Assembly (NCBI RefSeq): GCF_001484605.1
Contig: NZ_CP013747.1
Location: 3,472,001-3,536,000 of the forward strand
Length of the DNA stretch: 64,000 bases
Source: Pseudarthrobacter sulfonivorans
GTDB lineage: Bacteria; Actinomycetota; Actinomycetes; Actinomycetales; Micrococcaceae
Reading direction: 5' to 3'
Part shown: positions 16,865-26,488 of the stretch, one piece after another
Layout: each line of letters opens with the position of its first letter
How positions within the stretch are numbered: the first letter of the stretch is position 1
Made by a program: the position numbers and the translations under genes
Notes under the pieces: generated by a model
Databases searched by the model: none
What the model was told of the DNA's origin: nothing
What the model saw: only the letters and a program-made list of their open reading frames with translations

Positions 16865-17224
16865 TCAGGATGCTTTGGCGAGATATTCGGCCAGGGCATC
16901 CCGAATGATGGCTGACGGGTTCCGGTGTTCCTTTTGAGCTTGCTCCACCAGCTTTGCATCCAAATCCACTGGCAGCCTGAGGGAACGGGACGGCGAAGTT
17001 CCTTTTGCGCTAAGTGAGGGTTTGCCGACGGCGCGCCGGACTGCTTCAGTGGAGCCAAGCGCGGCTTCGAGGAGGGAACGACCCGCCTCCGGACCATCGG
17101 CCTTGCTGATGCGGGCTTCAGGCCCGATGTCTGCGGTCTCCGCCCAGGTTGCCAGCTCTGCGTAGCGGGCCCGCTCCTCGGTATCGAGTTCCTCGGGTGC
17201 CTGGGCTTTTTTTGTTTCGTTCAC
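16865..17224 (-). CDS. Ribbon-helix-helix antitoxin (BrnA-like)
   Basis: 119 residues from GTG 17224, whose GTGA overlaps the stop of the toxin gene. The C-terminal 45 residues (SRSLRLPVDLDAKLVEQAQK, then NPSAIIRDALAEYL) form a clear ribbon-helix-helix, the DNA-binding part of antitoxins such as BrnA. The N-terminal half is acidic and would bind the toxin. The order toxin then antitoxin also fits BrnTA. The frame is intact although the toxin is not. Confidence 0.75.
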   Translation of the reverse strand: MNETKKAQAPEELDTEERARYAELATWAETADIGPEARISKADGPEAGRSLLEAALGSTEAVRRAVGKPSLSAKGTSPSRSLRLPVDLDAKLVEQAQKEHRNPSAIIRDALAEYLAKAS

Positions 17225-17498
17225 TTGCCAGCCTGCCTTTCTGCGATGTCCAGATTTTCCTGCGTGCTTCCATCACGTGGAAGATAAGGATGTGGTTCGG
17301 AGGCGTGATCACCACCATGACTTCAAGGAGCCCGCTCCTGTCCCGGGTGGGCCCAATAAACAGGTCGGGCCGGGTACCCGAATCGACCCGAGGTTCATCG
17401 AAATGCTGTATGTGGTAGGTCTGATTCAGGATGGCATACAAAGCATCTTCGTGGTCGATGCCATGTTTATCTGCACTCGCCGCCCAGACAATGCCCAT
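17221..17498 (-). pseudogene. BrnT-like toxin, frameshifted near its C-terminus
   Basis: From ATG 17498 (or TTG 17516) the protein reads GIVWAASADKHGIDHEDALY, FDEPRVDSGTRPDLFIGP, LLEVMVVITPPNHILIFHVMEAR: a compact toxin-like fold with the KHG...EDA start seen in BrnT/RelE-type ribonuclease toxins. After MEAR the frame is lost. Inserting one base near 17262 gives QENLDIAERQAGK and a stop at 17221-17223 that overlaps the antitoxin start by 4 bp, as expected for a coupled pair. Uncorrected, the frame runs uselessly to 17118. The family is inferred, not certain. Confidence 0.65.
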
Positions 17499-17502
17499 CG
17501 CT

Positions 17503-17541
17503 ATATTGTCTTGCAATAATCACAGTATTGCAAGACAATAT
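17503..17541. promoter_or_regulatory. Perfect 16-bp palindromic operator of the toxin-antitoxin pair
   Basis: ATATTGTCTTGCAATA (17503-17518), 7-bp spacer, TATTGCAAGACAATAT (17526-17541). The arms are perfectly complementary, AT-rich, and lie directly upstream of the toxin ATG at 17498. It probably binds the ribbon-helix-helix antitoxin. Confidence 0.8.
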
Positions 17542-17565
17542 TGGTCCCGCGGAAGAAATATCAGG

Positions 17566-18993
17566 TCAGGAGGCAGCAAAAAGAATGGACTGGACGTCGG
17601 GGAGGCCGGGGCTGCTGGCCTTAAGCTGACAGTCCTGCTTCACACCGTTGACGGTCAGGCCGGTGAACGTACCCGAACTGGTATGTCCGGGAGGCGGAAT
17701 CAGCACGGTGCATTTGTTCTGTGGCCCTGTAGGCGGTTGACCTATGGACGTGAGCGTTACTGTCGCCGTGCTTTGGATTTGGTTTTCAAACGCATCAAGA
17801 ATCGAGACCGTGACACTGAACCCGCTCTTCAGTACCGGAGAGCTGATGGGACCGAACTTCAGGTGGCTCGCGGCTGCGGCCGTGATCTGTACCGGCACGG
17901 ATAGCGGCTGACCGATGCCTGAGACCGTGAATGACTTCGATCCAGACCTGGTGTCGCCGTAGTAGAACGAAGTTGACGTGGACTGTGCAGAAATAGTCAC
18001 TGAACCTACGGATGTGCCGCCGGGCGCTGTGGCAAAGACGCCGATGCCAGATGTGCCGGAGACCAACGAGACATCTACGGCACCTCCTGACGCCGGGTTT
18101 CCGTGGGCATCGCGGCGTTCAACGGAGATCGGCCCAATGTTCGCTGTCGCCGAGGCCACGCCGATCACCGAAGCCGGGGAAGTAACCACCAGTTGCGTGG
18201 CCGTTCCAGCGGTGACACTGAAACTCGTGCTGACAGCGCCGGAGTATGCCTGGCTGGAGGCGACCAGGGTGTACCCCGCGCCCGCCTTATCGATGGAAAG
18301 GTTACTGAAAGTGGCCACGCCGGTGGCATCTGTGGTGGCCAGTTGTGTGCCGGAGAGCGTGCCGCCGCCGGGGTTTGCCCCGATGCTGATGGCCACGGGG
18401 ACATCCGGCACGGGGACAAGTCCCGACAGGGTCCGGGCTGCAACGCGGAGCGTGGCAATCGACGAACCCGCAGTGACATTTCCGGCGGGCTGTGACTCGA
18501 AAGTGAGGTTGCTCGCGCTGATGACGCCGACATTGTTGCTGGCTGTGCTCACTGCCGTCCACGAATGGTGAACAGCGGTGACCACATAAGCATGCGGACC
18601 TGTCGGCACTGAAATGTCTGTGCACGACGTCGTCGCAATGAGCGCCGAAGGGCTCGAGCTGCAGGCCGGTGCCGGTGTGCCGCTCGTGATGCGGGTGACG
18701 TAGTAACCGGTGGGCGCCAACGCGCCTGTAGGAGCTGTCCAGCTGACCGAGACGTCGGAGGTACTGATCGCCGGGACGGAAACGCCGGTGGGAGGCGCCA
18801 GTGTGGCGACTGCCGCCGTCGTGCTTCCAGTTCCCGACGCCGGCCAATAGGCAAAAGCGGCGACCGCCCCGACAAGCACGGAGAGCACCAGGGCGATGAC
18901 AGCTAAAGCTCCGCGGCGCAACATGCGGCCAAACAACGCCAGCCCCCGCCTAGGCCCGGGGGGACCTTGGCGGGAGCTGGTGTTGCAGAACAT
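17566..18993 (-). CDS. Secreted fibronectin/Ig-like repeat protein with SipW-type signal peptide
   Basis: 475 residues. The N-terminal region has a basic start, a membrane helix ALAVIALVLSVLVGAVAAFA and then YWPASGTGSTTA; the AFAYW junction is the hallmark of SipW/TasA-type signal peptides. A fibronectin III domain (about 70-160) is followed by three or more Ig-like (Big) domains with repeated GVATFSNLSID and TFTGLTV motifs. Probably a surface adhesin or fibre accessory protein. It has no anchor motif at the C-terminus. It lies downstream of the TasA-like gene at 19096-19587 in the same direction. Confidence 0.8.
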   Translation of the reverse strand: MFCNTSSRQGPPGPRRGLALFGRMLRRGALAVIALVLSVLVGAVAAFAYWPASGTGSTTAAVATLAPPTGVSVPAISTSDVSVSWTAPTGALAPTGYYVTRITSGTPAPACSSSPSALIATTSCTDISVPTGPHAYVVTAVHHSWTAVSTASNNVGVISASNLTFESQPAGNVTAGSSIATLRVAARTLSGLVPVPDVPVAISIGANPGGGTLSGTQLATTDATGVATFSNLSIDKAGAGYTLVASSQAYSGAVSTSFSVTAGTATQLVVTSPASVIGVASATANIGPISVERRDAHGNPASGGAVDVSLVSGTSGIGVFATAPGGTSVGSVTISAQSTSTSFYYGDTRSGSKSFTVSGIGQPLSVPVQITAAAASHLKFGPISSPVLKSGFSVTVSILDAFENQIQSTATVTLTSIGQPPTGPQNKCTVLIPPPGHTSSGTFTGLTVNGVKQDCQLKASSPGLPDVQSILFAAS

Positions 18994-19095
18994 GTGGACC
19001 TTCCGGGGTGTGCCTCAAATACGGGCGAACTGGTCAGGTCACCATCGGGCTATGTGACTGACCGTGTGGACCAGGACCGTCAGGCCTGACTCTCT

Positions 19096-19587
19096 TCAGC
19101 TGGCTGCGACGTGCAGGGGCACTGCAGCGTTCTTGCAACCGTTCTGGTCCACTCCGACCCGGTTGTTCATCTGAAGCGTGACGGTGCCGGTAACGCTGTC
19201 CCCGGCAGCGATCTCGGTGGCAGCGAACGGTGCCCCGTCAACCAAGGGGGATCCGACGGTGAAGTCGGCGGCGGAGCAGCCTGCAACAGCCGTCCAGGCG
19301 CCGCCGGTCACATTGGCGACGCTGACTGCAACGTTGGCAAGCCGCTGGCCGCCGTCGCTGTCGTTGGTGACGGTAAAGGTGACGGTCTGGGCTGCGCTGC
19401 CCGGCGAGAGTGCTGTGCCTGCAACCGAGCTGATGACTGTGAAGTTCTCCGCAGCGGCAGCGGCGGTCGTCGTGGTGTTGCTGGTCCCCGCAGCCGACCA
19501 GTAAGCGAAGGCTGCGCCGCCGCCGATGGCCAGCATTGCAGCAGTGGTGACGATGATGCGCTTCTTATGTCCGATTATTTTGCTCAT
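19096..19587 (-). CDS. TasA-like SipW-dependent secreted protein
   Basis: 163 residues. Signal peptide with basic start (SKIIGHKKR), hydrophobic core and the junction GAAFAYWSAAGTSNT, the SipW-type cleavage signature. The mature domain is a beta-sandwich (TVTFTVTNDSDGGQRLANVA, DSVTGTVTLQMNN) with a Cys pair (AGCSA and NGCKN), like TasA/camelysin proteins that form biofilm fibres. It lies 102 bp upstream of the large repeat protein on the same strand. No peptidase gene is adjacent; the nearest is at 2236-3774. Confidence 0.8.
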   Translation of the reverse strand: MSKIIGHKKRIIVTTAAMLAIGGGAAFAYWSAAGTSNTTTTAAAAAENFTVISSVAGTALSPGSAAQTVTFTVTNDSDGGQRLANVAVSVANVTGGAWTAVAGCSAADFTVGSPLVDGAPFAATEIAAGDSVTGTVTLQMNNRVGVDQNGCKNAAVPLHVAAS

Positions 19588-19781
19588 GTGAGACCCCTAG
19601 AATTTGTGCGGTATTCCGCCGACCTTGCGAGCCCCCAGGCTCTGATATGGATACCTTCCCGGACCAGACGCAACTTACACCCGGGTAATTCCTCAAGATT
19701 TTGTCAAGGTCTGCGGTGTTTCCGCAGGTCAGGGCATAATGCCATCTATTTGATGGATTAATGGCATGACATTAATGCGAG

Positions 19782-20366
19782 CTACATGGGGCGGCGAGAG
19801 GCCAGCGGCGCCAGGAGAGCGTCCTGAAGTTCCGGGCTGAGGGTTGGCGGAACATCGACGTCTACGGCCAAGGCAAGGAGCGTGCGGCTCAGGAAGTTCC
19901 GTGCAGTCGCCACAAGGGTGATGTCCATGATTTCGCGGTCCGTGAAGCCGTGGTTGCGCAATTCCAGGGTGTCGGCGTCGGTCATGACTGTCGCGTCGAG
20001 GCTGAGTTTTTCGGCGTACTCCATCATGGCTACTTCGGCCGGGGTCAGCCCCGCACAGCGGAAATCCCTGGCGACGGCGCTGAGTTCGTCTTCCGTAAAC
20101 GCCCGCAGCGACTTGGCCCCGTGGGCCAGGCGGCAATGCGTGGATCCAATAGCCTGCGCCGCCGCAAGTGTGATGAGCTCATAGCGGCGCAGGTCCATCG
20201 AAGCCGTGATGAAGTGCAGCATGGATTCGAAGGCGTGGAAGGCTTCGGGGTTGATCGCCATGGCCTTCGTCTGAGTGGTGACGTAACCCACTGAGCGAGT
20301 GTCGTCGTCGTAAAATTCCGCCGTCAGTCCCGCTGCTTCCGATTCCGGTGTGGTCTTCAGGATCAT
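19782..20366 (-). CDS. AhpD/carboxymuconolactone decarboxylase-like peroxidase-related protein
   Basis: 194 residues from ATG 20366, which follows a G-rich site; the longer frame to 20495 is not conserved-looking. All-helical AhpD fold with the active-site helix TLAAAQAIGSTHCRLAHGAK. AhpD enzymes use CxxC plus a downstream His; here the first Cys is Ser (STHC), so only one Cys remains, as in many uncharacterised peroxidase-related members. It may act in peroxide or thiol chemistry or as a decarboxylase-like enzyme. It diverges from the permease gene at 20543. Confidence 0.78.
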   Translation of the reverse strand: MILKTTPESEAAGLTAEFYDDDTRSVGYVTTQTKAMAINPEAFHAFESMLHFITASMDLRRYELITLAAAQAIGSTHCRLAHGAKSLRAFTEDELSAVARDFRCAGLTPAEVAMMEYAEKLSLDATVMTDADTLELRNHGFTDREIMDITLVATARNFLSRTLLALAVDVDVPPTLSPELQDALLAPLASRRPM

Positions 20367-20542
20367 GGTTCCCCCGGTCGTCGTCGCAACGGTGATCCGC
20401 CCATTGTGGCCCTGCGCAAAAGGCGCCGCAAGGGGAAAATCCGGCCGGCCGAGCGCCCAACCTGACCTGTTGCCAAAGTGGCGCGAAAGGATCACCCTGA
20501 ATTAGGCCGCGTTGATATTTAGAGTGTGTGGAGGTCAGAGCC

Positions 20543-22015
20543 ATGAGCACCACTTCAGATGACCTGTTTCCGGCAAAACCGGAGGCAGAGACGCACGAGC
20601 TCAAGCGGGTCCTTGGCCCCAAGCTCCTCCTGCTGTTCATCGTTGGCGACATCCTCGGCGCCGGCGTGTACGCCGTCACCGGAACCATGGCCGGGACGGT
20701 GGGCGGCATCGTCTGGCTGCCGTTCCTGCTGGCGTTCGTCGTGGCGACGCTGACCGCGTTTTCCTACCTTGAGCTCGTCACGCAGTACCCGCAGGCGGCA
20801 GGGGCGGCGCTCTACACGCACAAGGCGTTCGGCATCCACTTCGTCACCTTCCTGGTGGCATTTGCCGTGGTCTGCTCCGGCGTCACCAGCGCCTCCACCT
20901 CCGCGAACGTCCTCGCCCAGAACTTCTTCGGCGGCCTGAGGATCAACGGCTGGATGGAGATGCCCGCCCAGGGCGTGATCACCGCCGTGGCCATGGGCTT
21001 CATGGTCTTGCTGGCCGCGATCAACCTGCGCGGGGTGGGGGAGAGCGTGAAGTTCAACGTGGTCCTCACACTGGTGGAGGTAATCGCGCTGTCCATCGTG
21101 ATCGGCGTCGGCTTCTACGTGATGACGCAGGGCACCGGGAACGTCGGCGAAATCTTCGTCTTCAACGATTACCAGGACAAGGGCCTGTTCCTGGCTGTCA
21201 CCGCCGCTACCTCCATCGCCTTCTTCGCCATGGTGGGCTTTGAGGATTCGGTGAACATGGTGGAGGAGACCAAGCACCCCGAGAAGATTTTCCCGCGGAC
21301 CATGCTGACCGGCCTGGGCATCGCCGTGCTCCTCTACATGCTGGTGGCTGTCTCCGTGGTCAGCGTGCTGTCGCCCACCGAGCTGGAGAACATCCGCGAG
21401 GCTGAAGGCGCCGCGCTGCTGGAGGTAGTGCACAAGGGCTCGCCGGACTTCCCCATCGACAGGGTCTTCCCGTTCCTCGCGGTGTTCGCCGTTGCCAACA
21501 CCGCGCTGATCAACATGCTGATGGCGAGCCGGCTGATCTACGGCATGGCTCGTCAGAACGTCCTGCCGCCCGCCCTGGGGAAGGTCCTGCCAGGCCGCCG
21601 CACCCCGTGGGCCGGCATCCTGTTCTCCACCGTCCTCGCGCTGGGACTGATCTGGTACGTCACCAGCGACCCCAGGAGCAACATCGTGGCCAACCTCTCC
21701 GGCACCACGGCGTTCCTGCTGCTGTGCGTCTTCACCGTGGTGAACGTGGCCTGCCTGGTCCTCCGCCGCAAGCGGGACCCCAACCGCAAGGTGTTCTTCA
21801 CCTCGCCCGGGCAGCTGCCGCTGCTCGCCGCCGTGCTCTGTGCCTTCCTCGCCGGGCCGTGGGTGGGCCGCAACGTCATCCAGTACCAGATCGCCGGGGG
21901 ACTGATGGCGATCGGGGTGGTGCTCTGGTTTATCACCTGGCTGATCAACAGGCGGACGAACAGGAGTGAAGGCGAGCCGGTCGGGACTCAGAACATCGGC
22001 AAGGATGACGCTTAG
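20543..22015 (+). CDS. APC-family amino acid permease
   Basis: 490 residues with about 12 membrane helices; ATG 20543 follows GGAGG at a good spacing. The first helix has GDILGAGVYAVTG, the unwound substrate-binding segment of APC amino-acid transporters, and the sixth AFFAMVGFEDSVNMVEETKHP the second binding loop. Such proteins import amino acids or polyamines using proton or sodium gradients. The C-terminal tail is short and cytoplasmic. It is convergent with the potassium transporter gene, with only 3 bp between stops. Confidence 0.88.
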   Translation: MSTTSDDLFPAKPEAETHELKRVLGPKLLLLFIVGDILGAGVYAVTGTMAGTVGGIVWLPFLLAFVVATLTAFSYLELVTQYPQAAGAALYTHKAFGIHFVTFLVAFAVVCSGVTSASTSANVLAQNFFGGLRINGWMEMPAQGVITAVAMGFMVLLAAINLRGVGESVKFNVVLTLVEVIALSIVIGVGFYVMTQGTGNVGEIFVFNDYQDKGLFLAVTAATSIAFFAMVGFEDSVNMVEETKHPEKIFPRTMLTGLGIAVLLYMLVAVSVVSVLSPTELENIREAEGAALLEVVHKGSPDFPIDRVFPFLAVFAVANTALINMLMASRLIYGMARQNVLPPALGKVLPGRRTPWAGILFSTVLALGLIWYVTSDPRSNIVANLSGTTAFLLLCVFTVVNVACLVLRRKRDPNRKVFFTSPGQLPLLAAVLCAFLAGPWVGRNVIQYQIAGGLMAIGVVLWFITWLINRRTNRSEGEPVGTQNIGKDDA

Positions 22016-22018
22016 GCG

Positions 22019-23470
22019 CTAGCCGATGATGGGGCGTTCCTCCGGCAGGCTGTAAAGGCGGGGCCGGGAGGACAACGCGAGAGCGGACGCGACCGTCACG
22101 GTGCCGATTCTGCCGAGGAACATCAGGGCCATGAGCACCCATTCCGCCGACGGCGGGAGGTTGTAGGTGATGCCGGTGCTCATCCCGACGGTGGCGAACG
22201 CGGAGATGGATTCGAACAGCACCTTCTCCAGGCTGTAGTCGGTCACCATCAGCAGCGCCAGCGTGCCGACCACCACCGCGGCCACCCCGAGCAGCGCCAC
22301 GGACAGGGCCTGGCGCTGGGACGAGGAGCTGATGGAGCGGTGGGCAATGGTCACCTCGTCCCGGCCGCGGACCTCGTTCCAGATGGAGAAACCGAGTACC
22401 AGGAACGTTGTGATCTTGATGCCGCCTGCGGTGCCGGCGCTGCCGCCGCCGATGAACATCAGGATGTTGGTGACCATGAGGGTCTCCGGTGCTGCCGCGC
22501 CGTAGTCGATGCTGTTGAAGCCGGCAGTGCGGGGGAAGACGCCGCCGGCCAGGGAACCCAGCAGCTTCCCGGTCAGCGACAGCCCGCCGAGTGTCTCGTC
22601 CCGGTTCCATTCGAAGGCGGCGAAAAGCGTGATGCCAAGCACCAGGAGCACCAGCGTGCCGTAAATGGTCAGGCGGAGGTGGACGCTCCAGTTCCGGGCC
22701 TTGATGTTTCCCCGGAGCAGTTGGATGATCACCGGGAATCCGAGGCCGCCTGCGATGATCGACAGGCAGATGGGGACGATGATCCAGGGATCCTCCGCGA
22801 AGCCGATGAGGCTGTCGCTGTAGAGCGCGAACCCGGCGTTGTTGAACGACGAAATGGCGTGGAACACACCGTGCCACAGCGCCGTGCCGGGGTTCTGGTC
22901 GTAGGCCAGCCAGAAACGTCCGGTCAGCACCGCGGCGGTGGCAGCTTCAATGCCCACCATGAGCCGGGCCACGCGGAGCAGCACGGCGCTGACGTCGCCC
23001 AGGTTGAGTGTGTGCGTTTCGGACTGCGCCACGAGCTGGCCGCGGAGGCCGATGCTTTTGCGGACCAGCAGGGCCAGGAGCGTCGCCAGCGTCATGATGC
23101 CGAACCCGCCCACCTGGATCAGTCCCAGAACCACGGTCTGCCCGAAAGGGGTCCAGTACGTGGCCGTGTCCACGGTGATCAGCCCGGTAACGCAGACAGC
23201 CGACACGGACGTGAACAGGGCGGCCATCAGGGGGTCGGCCCCGGGGTCGCTGCCGGTCCGGGCAACCGGCAGCATCAGCAGGGCTGCTCCCAGGATGATG
23301 ACGGCCAGGAACGCCAGGGGCACCGACCGGACGGGGTGCGAGAGCGCCCGCCGGATGGCGCTCTCCTTACGGGCCCTGGCCGTTTTGGCTGCCTTGCCTG
23401 CCTTGCCTGTCCATCGCCCCGGCCCCGGGCCCGGACCCTTCACCCCGGCGGTGTCGCCCCGTGCGGTCAT
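22019..23470 (-). CDS. Trk/Ktr-type potassium uptake membrane subunit
   Basis: 483 residues. A basic N-terminal tail leads to four repeated membrane-pore-membrane units with filter regions SAVCVTGLITVD, ISSFNNAGFALY, RTAGFNSIDYG and FATVGMSTGIT, the Gly-containing selectivity filters of the TrkH/KtrB superfamily. It imports K+ with a cytoplasmic RCK partner (TrkA/KtrA), which is not in the window. It lies 11 bp downstream of a KimA-like permease gene on the same strand, suggesting a two-gene potassium unit. Confidence 0.92.
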   Translation of the reverse strand: MTARGDTAGVKGPGPGPGRWTGKAGKAAKTARARKESAIRRALSHPVRSVPLAFLAVIILGAALLMLPVARTGSDPGADPLMAALFTSVSAVCVTGLITVDTATYWTPFGQTVVLGLIQVGGFGIMTLATLLALLVRKSIGLRGQLVAQSETHTLNLGDVSAVLLRVARLMVGIEAATAAVLTGRFWLAYDQNPGTALWHGVFHAISSFNNAGFALYSDSLIGFAEDPWIIVPICLSIIAGGLGFPVIIQLLRGNIKARNWSVHLRLTIYGTLVLLVLGITLFAAFEWNRDETLGGLSLTGKLLGSLAGGVFPRTAGFNSIDYGAAAPETLMVTNILMFIGGGSAGTAGGIKITTFLVLGFSIWNEVRGRDEVTIAHRSISSSSQRQALSVALLGVAAVVVGTLALLMVTDYSLEKVLFESISAFATVGMSTGITYNLPPSAEWVLMALMFLGRIGTVTVASALALSSRPRLYSLPEERPIIG

Positions 23471-23481
23471 CGGACTGCCCG

Positions 23482-25464
23482 TCAGCCCACGTGGATGCCG
23501 GGGCGGCGGACAGGATCGGGCTCGTTTTCCCTGATGATTTCGCGGACCACGGGGGCGGTGTCGCCCCGTCCCAGCAGCAGGTAGCGCATGAGGTGCGCCA
23601 AGGGGTTGCCTTCAGCCCACTCGAAGTACGCGTGCGGCCTCACACCGGTGGCGTCGCGGAGGGCCAGCAGGATGGCGGCGATGGCGTTGGGTGCGGCCGG
23701 GCTTTCGGCGCGGAGCACACGGTGTCCGTCCACTTCGATTCCGCGTACCTCAAGGACGTCGCTGAATCCCGAGGGGTCGGTGACGTCGATTTCAAGGAAG
23801 ATCACATCGGCGGTTCCGGGCACGGGGTTGTTCTCCCGCTGCTCGGCTTCCTTCGCACGGTATTCTGCGGCGTCGCGGGCCTGCGGGCGGTTCGCGATCA
23901 GGTTTATCCGCCCGTCAAAGTCGAGCGTGTCGGTGATGAAGCGGCGGGCTTCGTCGTCGAATTTGATGTTGTGGACCCGGAGTTCGGTGGTGCGGCTGAC
24001 CCGGGAGACGAGGGAAACCACGATGATGCCCAGGATAAAGAAGCCGGATATTGCAATGCCGTCCGGCTTGGCGATGACGTTGGCCCCCAGCGCATAGAGC
24101 AGGATCAGGGTCAGGATGGTGAAGCCGACGGCGGCGCGCCGCCTCTTGCTGCGGGCGGCGGAGATGCTGACCGCAACGGCGCCGGAAACCATCATGGCCA
24201 GGATGCCGGTGGCGTACGCGCCGGCCTGGGCGTTGACGTCGGCATTGAAGCCGATGGTGATCAGGATGCTGATGGCGGTGTACACCAGCACCACCGGGCG
24301 CACGGCCCGGGACCAGTCCGGGGCCATGCCGTAGGACGGAAGGTAGCGGGGAACGATGTTGATCAGTCCGGCCATGGCCGAGGCGCCGGCGAACCACAGG
24401 ATCAGGATGCTGCTGACGTCGTAGACGGAGCCGAAGCCGTTGCCGAGCAGCTCGTGGGCCAGGTAGGCCAGGGCGCGGCCGTTGGCCTCGCCGCCTGCCT
24501 GGAAGGCCTCGGCGGGGATCAGCACCGTCGTCACGAAACTGCTGCCCAGGAGGTACACGCTCATGATCAGCGCGGCGGTGGTGAGGAGTTTCCGGGTGTT
24601 GCGGACGCGTGCGGCCAGGCGTTCCTCGGCGGTGGCGCCGTTGGCCGCGACCAGTGGCATCATGCTGACGCCGGTCTCGAAACCGGACAGGCCCAGGACC
24701 AGCAGCGGGAAGGCAAGCAGGGCGGGTCCGGCGATATCGCCGAAGCCGGTCCCGGCGGAGGTGAGCGCCGCGGTCCAGTCAGCCATGGCACCCGGCTGGG
24801 TGACGGCGTCGTACAGTCCCACCCCGATGATGACGGCATTCAGCACAAGGAAGATGGCGACGAGGGGAATGGCGACGGCCACCGCTTCGGAGAAGCCGAG
24901 CAGGAACACCCCACCCAGAATGAGCAGGAGGACCACGGTGATGACAACCGCCTGGCCTTCGAGGAAATGCGGCAGGTAGGGGTTCTCCAGCATGTGGACG
25001 GTGGCGTCGGCGGCGGAGAGGGTGATGGTGATGATCCAGGACGTGGCGACGAAGCCGAGCAGGATCAGCACGAAAATCTTGCCGCGCCAGAACGGCAGGA
25101 GCTTTTCCAGCATGGCCACCGATCCCTGTCCGTGCGGGCTTTCGTGCGCCACCCGTCGGTACATCGGCAGCATGCCCAGCAGGGTCAGGCCGACAATCAG
25201 CAGGGTGGCCAGCGGGGAGAGCGCCCCGGCGGCGAGGGCGGCGATGCCGGGCAGGTAGGAAAGGGTGGAAAAGTAGTCCACCCCGGTGAGGCACATGACC
25301 TTCCACCAGCTCTGCGTGGGGGCCTGGTTCTCAGCAGTTTCCGGGCCCACCGGCTGGTGCACCGTGTGTTCGAGCAGCCACCGGGTGAGCCGGTTTCCGG
25401 GTCCGCCGTCGCGTTCGGGGTTGGGAACGCTGGCGGGAATGGAAAAGCGGGTGGGTGCAGTCAA
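23482..25464 (-). CDS. APC-superfamily permease with cytosolic C-terminal domain, KimA-like
   Basis: 660 residues from a TTG start. About 12 helices begin with [20 protein letters not shown], then a soluble domain (about 500-660) containing [16 protein letters not shown] and [20 protein letters not shown]. This layout matches the large APC proteins of the KimA potassium-importer type rather than ordinary amino-acid permeases; the adjacent Trk/Ktr gene supports a K+ role. The substrate is an inference. I looked for a ydaO (c-di-AMP) riboswitch upstream and saw no convincing one. Confidence 0.78.
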   Translation of the reverse strand: MTAPTRFSIPASVPNPERDGGPGNRLTRWLLEHTVHQPVGPETAENQAPTQSWWKVMCLTGVDYFSTLSYLPGIAALAAGALSPLATLLIVGLTLLGMLPMYRRVAHESPHGQGSVAMLEKLLPFWRGKIFVLILLGFVATSWIITITLSAADATVHMLENPYLPHFLEGQAVVITVVLLLILGGVFLLGFSEAVAVAIPLVAIFLVLNAVIIGVGLYDAVTQPGAMADWTAALTSAGTGFGDIAGPALLAFPLLVLGLSGFETGVSMMPLVAANGATAEERLAARVRNTRKLLTTAALIMSVYLLGSSFVTTVLIPAEAFQAGGEANGRALAYLAHELLGNGFGSVYDVSSILILWFAGASAMAGLINIVPRYLPSYGMAPDWSRAVRPVVLVYTAISILITIGFNADVNAQAGAYATGILAMMVSGAVAVSISAARSKRRRAAVGFTILTLILLYALGANVIAKPDGIAISGFFILGIIVVSLVSRVSRTTELRVHNIKFDDEARRFITDTLDFDGRINLIANRPQARDAAEYRAKEAEQRENNPVPGTADVIFLEIDVTDPSGFSDVLEVRGIEVDGHRVLRAESPAAPNAIAAILLALRDATGVRPHAYFEWAEGNPLAHLMRYLLLGRGDTAPVVREIIRENEPDPVRRPGIHVG

Positions 25465-25598
25465 CGGGTTACTTTCTGTACCCCGCGCAGGCGGGATTGG
25501 GGTGAATAACCAACGGAGCGTAGCACCGGGCCGAGGGCCCTCTGCGGGAAAACCCGGGATCTTAACGCATCCTTAACGCCTCCGGGGCGGCACCGCTA

Positions 25599-25870
25599 GT
25601 GCCGTGTCTCCTTATTGGCGTAGCCAGATGACGACCGCTTAGAGGACGACGCCGGGCACGGTAAGTCAGTGCGAGTTTGTCGTAGCGGGTGGTGATGCCG
25701 CGCCATTGTTTGAAGAGGCTGAAGGATCTTTCGACGGGTGTTGCGGCCTTAGTAGGTTTCGGAGTCGAAGTTCACGGGCCGCCCGCCGCGTGAACCGCGG
25801 CGTTGGCGGTGTCCGATCTGGTCGGAGGGTTCCGGGATGATGACTTTGATTCCCCGTCCGCGCAGTAGTG
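25599..25870 (-). mobile_element. IS5-type transposase remnant with one terminal repeat
   Basis: On the minus strand one frame gives RGRGIKVIIPEPSDQIGHRQ and then RRGSRGGRPVNFDSETY, a typical C-terminal part of IS5-family transposases, ended by a stop. The next segment VERSFSLFKQWRG and TRYDKLALTYRA lies in another frame, and AVVIWLRQ in a third. AGTGCCGTGTCTCC at 25599-25612 is a likely terminal inverted repeat. The 5' two-thirds and the other end are missing. It is inactive and was probably involved in the scar at 25.6-27.1 kb. Confidence 0.8.
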
Positions 25871-26326
25871 TTGCACGACGAACCCCCGAAACGCCGTCTC
25901 GGGCGTCTCCGCCTTTGCCTGCTGCAGAATCAACACGACCGGGACGTACACCCTGACGGCGAGCTCCGGCGGCCTTTCGTCCGCCGTCAGCACAAGCTTC
26001 AACAAAACGGGCGGGCGGCCGCCCAGCTCGCGTTCACCACCCAGCCGGTGGGCTCCACCGGCGGGATCCCCTTCGCAACCCAGCCTGTTGTGGCCGTGCA
26101 GGACGCCGACGGAAACACCGTCACCAGCAGCGCCGCCCCGATCACCCTGAGCATCACAACACCCGCAGGCGCGGCCCTCACCTGCACGGCGAATCCGCAA
26201 AACGCCGTCTCGGGCGTTGCCACCTTCACCGGCTGCAGAGTCGACAAGAAGGGCACGCACTACACCCTGACCGCAGGCTCCGGCTCCTTAAGAGCGGTCA
26301 GCTCGGAATTCAACATCAAACCATAA
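25871..26326 (+). pseudogene. Remnant of an Ig-like (Big) repeat secreted protein
   Basis: Two tandem Ig-like repeats in different frames. Repeat 1 (from 25874) reads NPRNAVSGVSAFA, TGTYTLTASSGGLSSAVSTSF; repeat 2 (about 26020-26326) reads AQLAFTTQPVGSTGG, NPQNAVSGVATFTGCRVDKK, HYTLTAGSGSLRAVSSEFNIKP and stop. The frame changes near 26010. The 5' end is cut by the IS5-type remnant and no start is present. The repeats resemble those in the protein at 17566-18993. Confidence 0.7.
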
Positions 26327-26488
26327 GTACCGGCGGCCCGGCACGGGTTGCCAGGTCCCGGGTCAACCGCTCACGTTTTCTCTGTGACGGTACGGCCGGT
26401 CACAGTAGCCGTTTCTCTGACACGCCGGCATGCGCTTCGCCGCACGGCCGCCCACGCGCAGGAACACCTCCCCCACTATGGGTCAAAG

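Noticed and set aside
16036..17516. CRISPR or tandem-repeat array near the toxin-antitoxin genes
   Set aside because: Only two unrelated palindromic operators are present; no regularly spaced repeats were seen.
22340..25509. Long plus-strand open frames opposite the Trk and KimA-like genes
   Set aside because: Shadow frames rich in Gly, Asp, Gln and His; the minus-strand membrane proteins explain the region.
25465..25600. Possible ydaO (c-di-AMP) riboswitch before the KimA-like gene
   Set aside because: GGGTGAAT-like bases occur on the plus strand only, and the conserved helices of that riboswitch could not be assembled on the coding strand.
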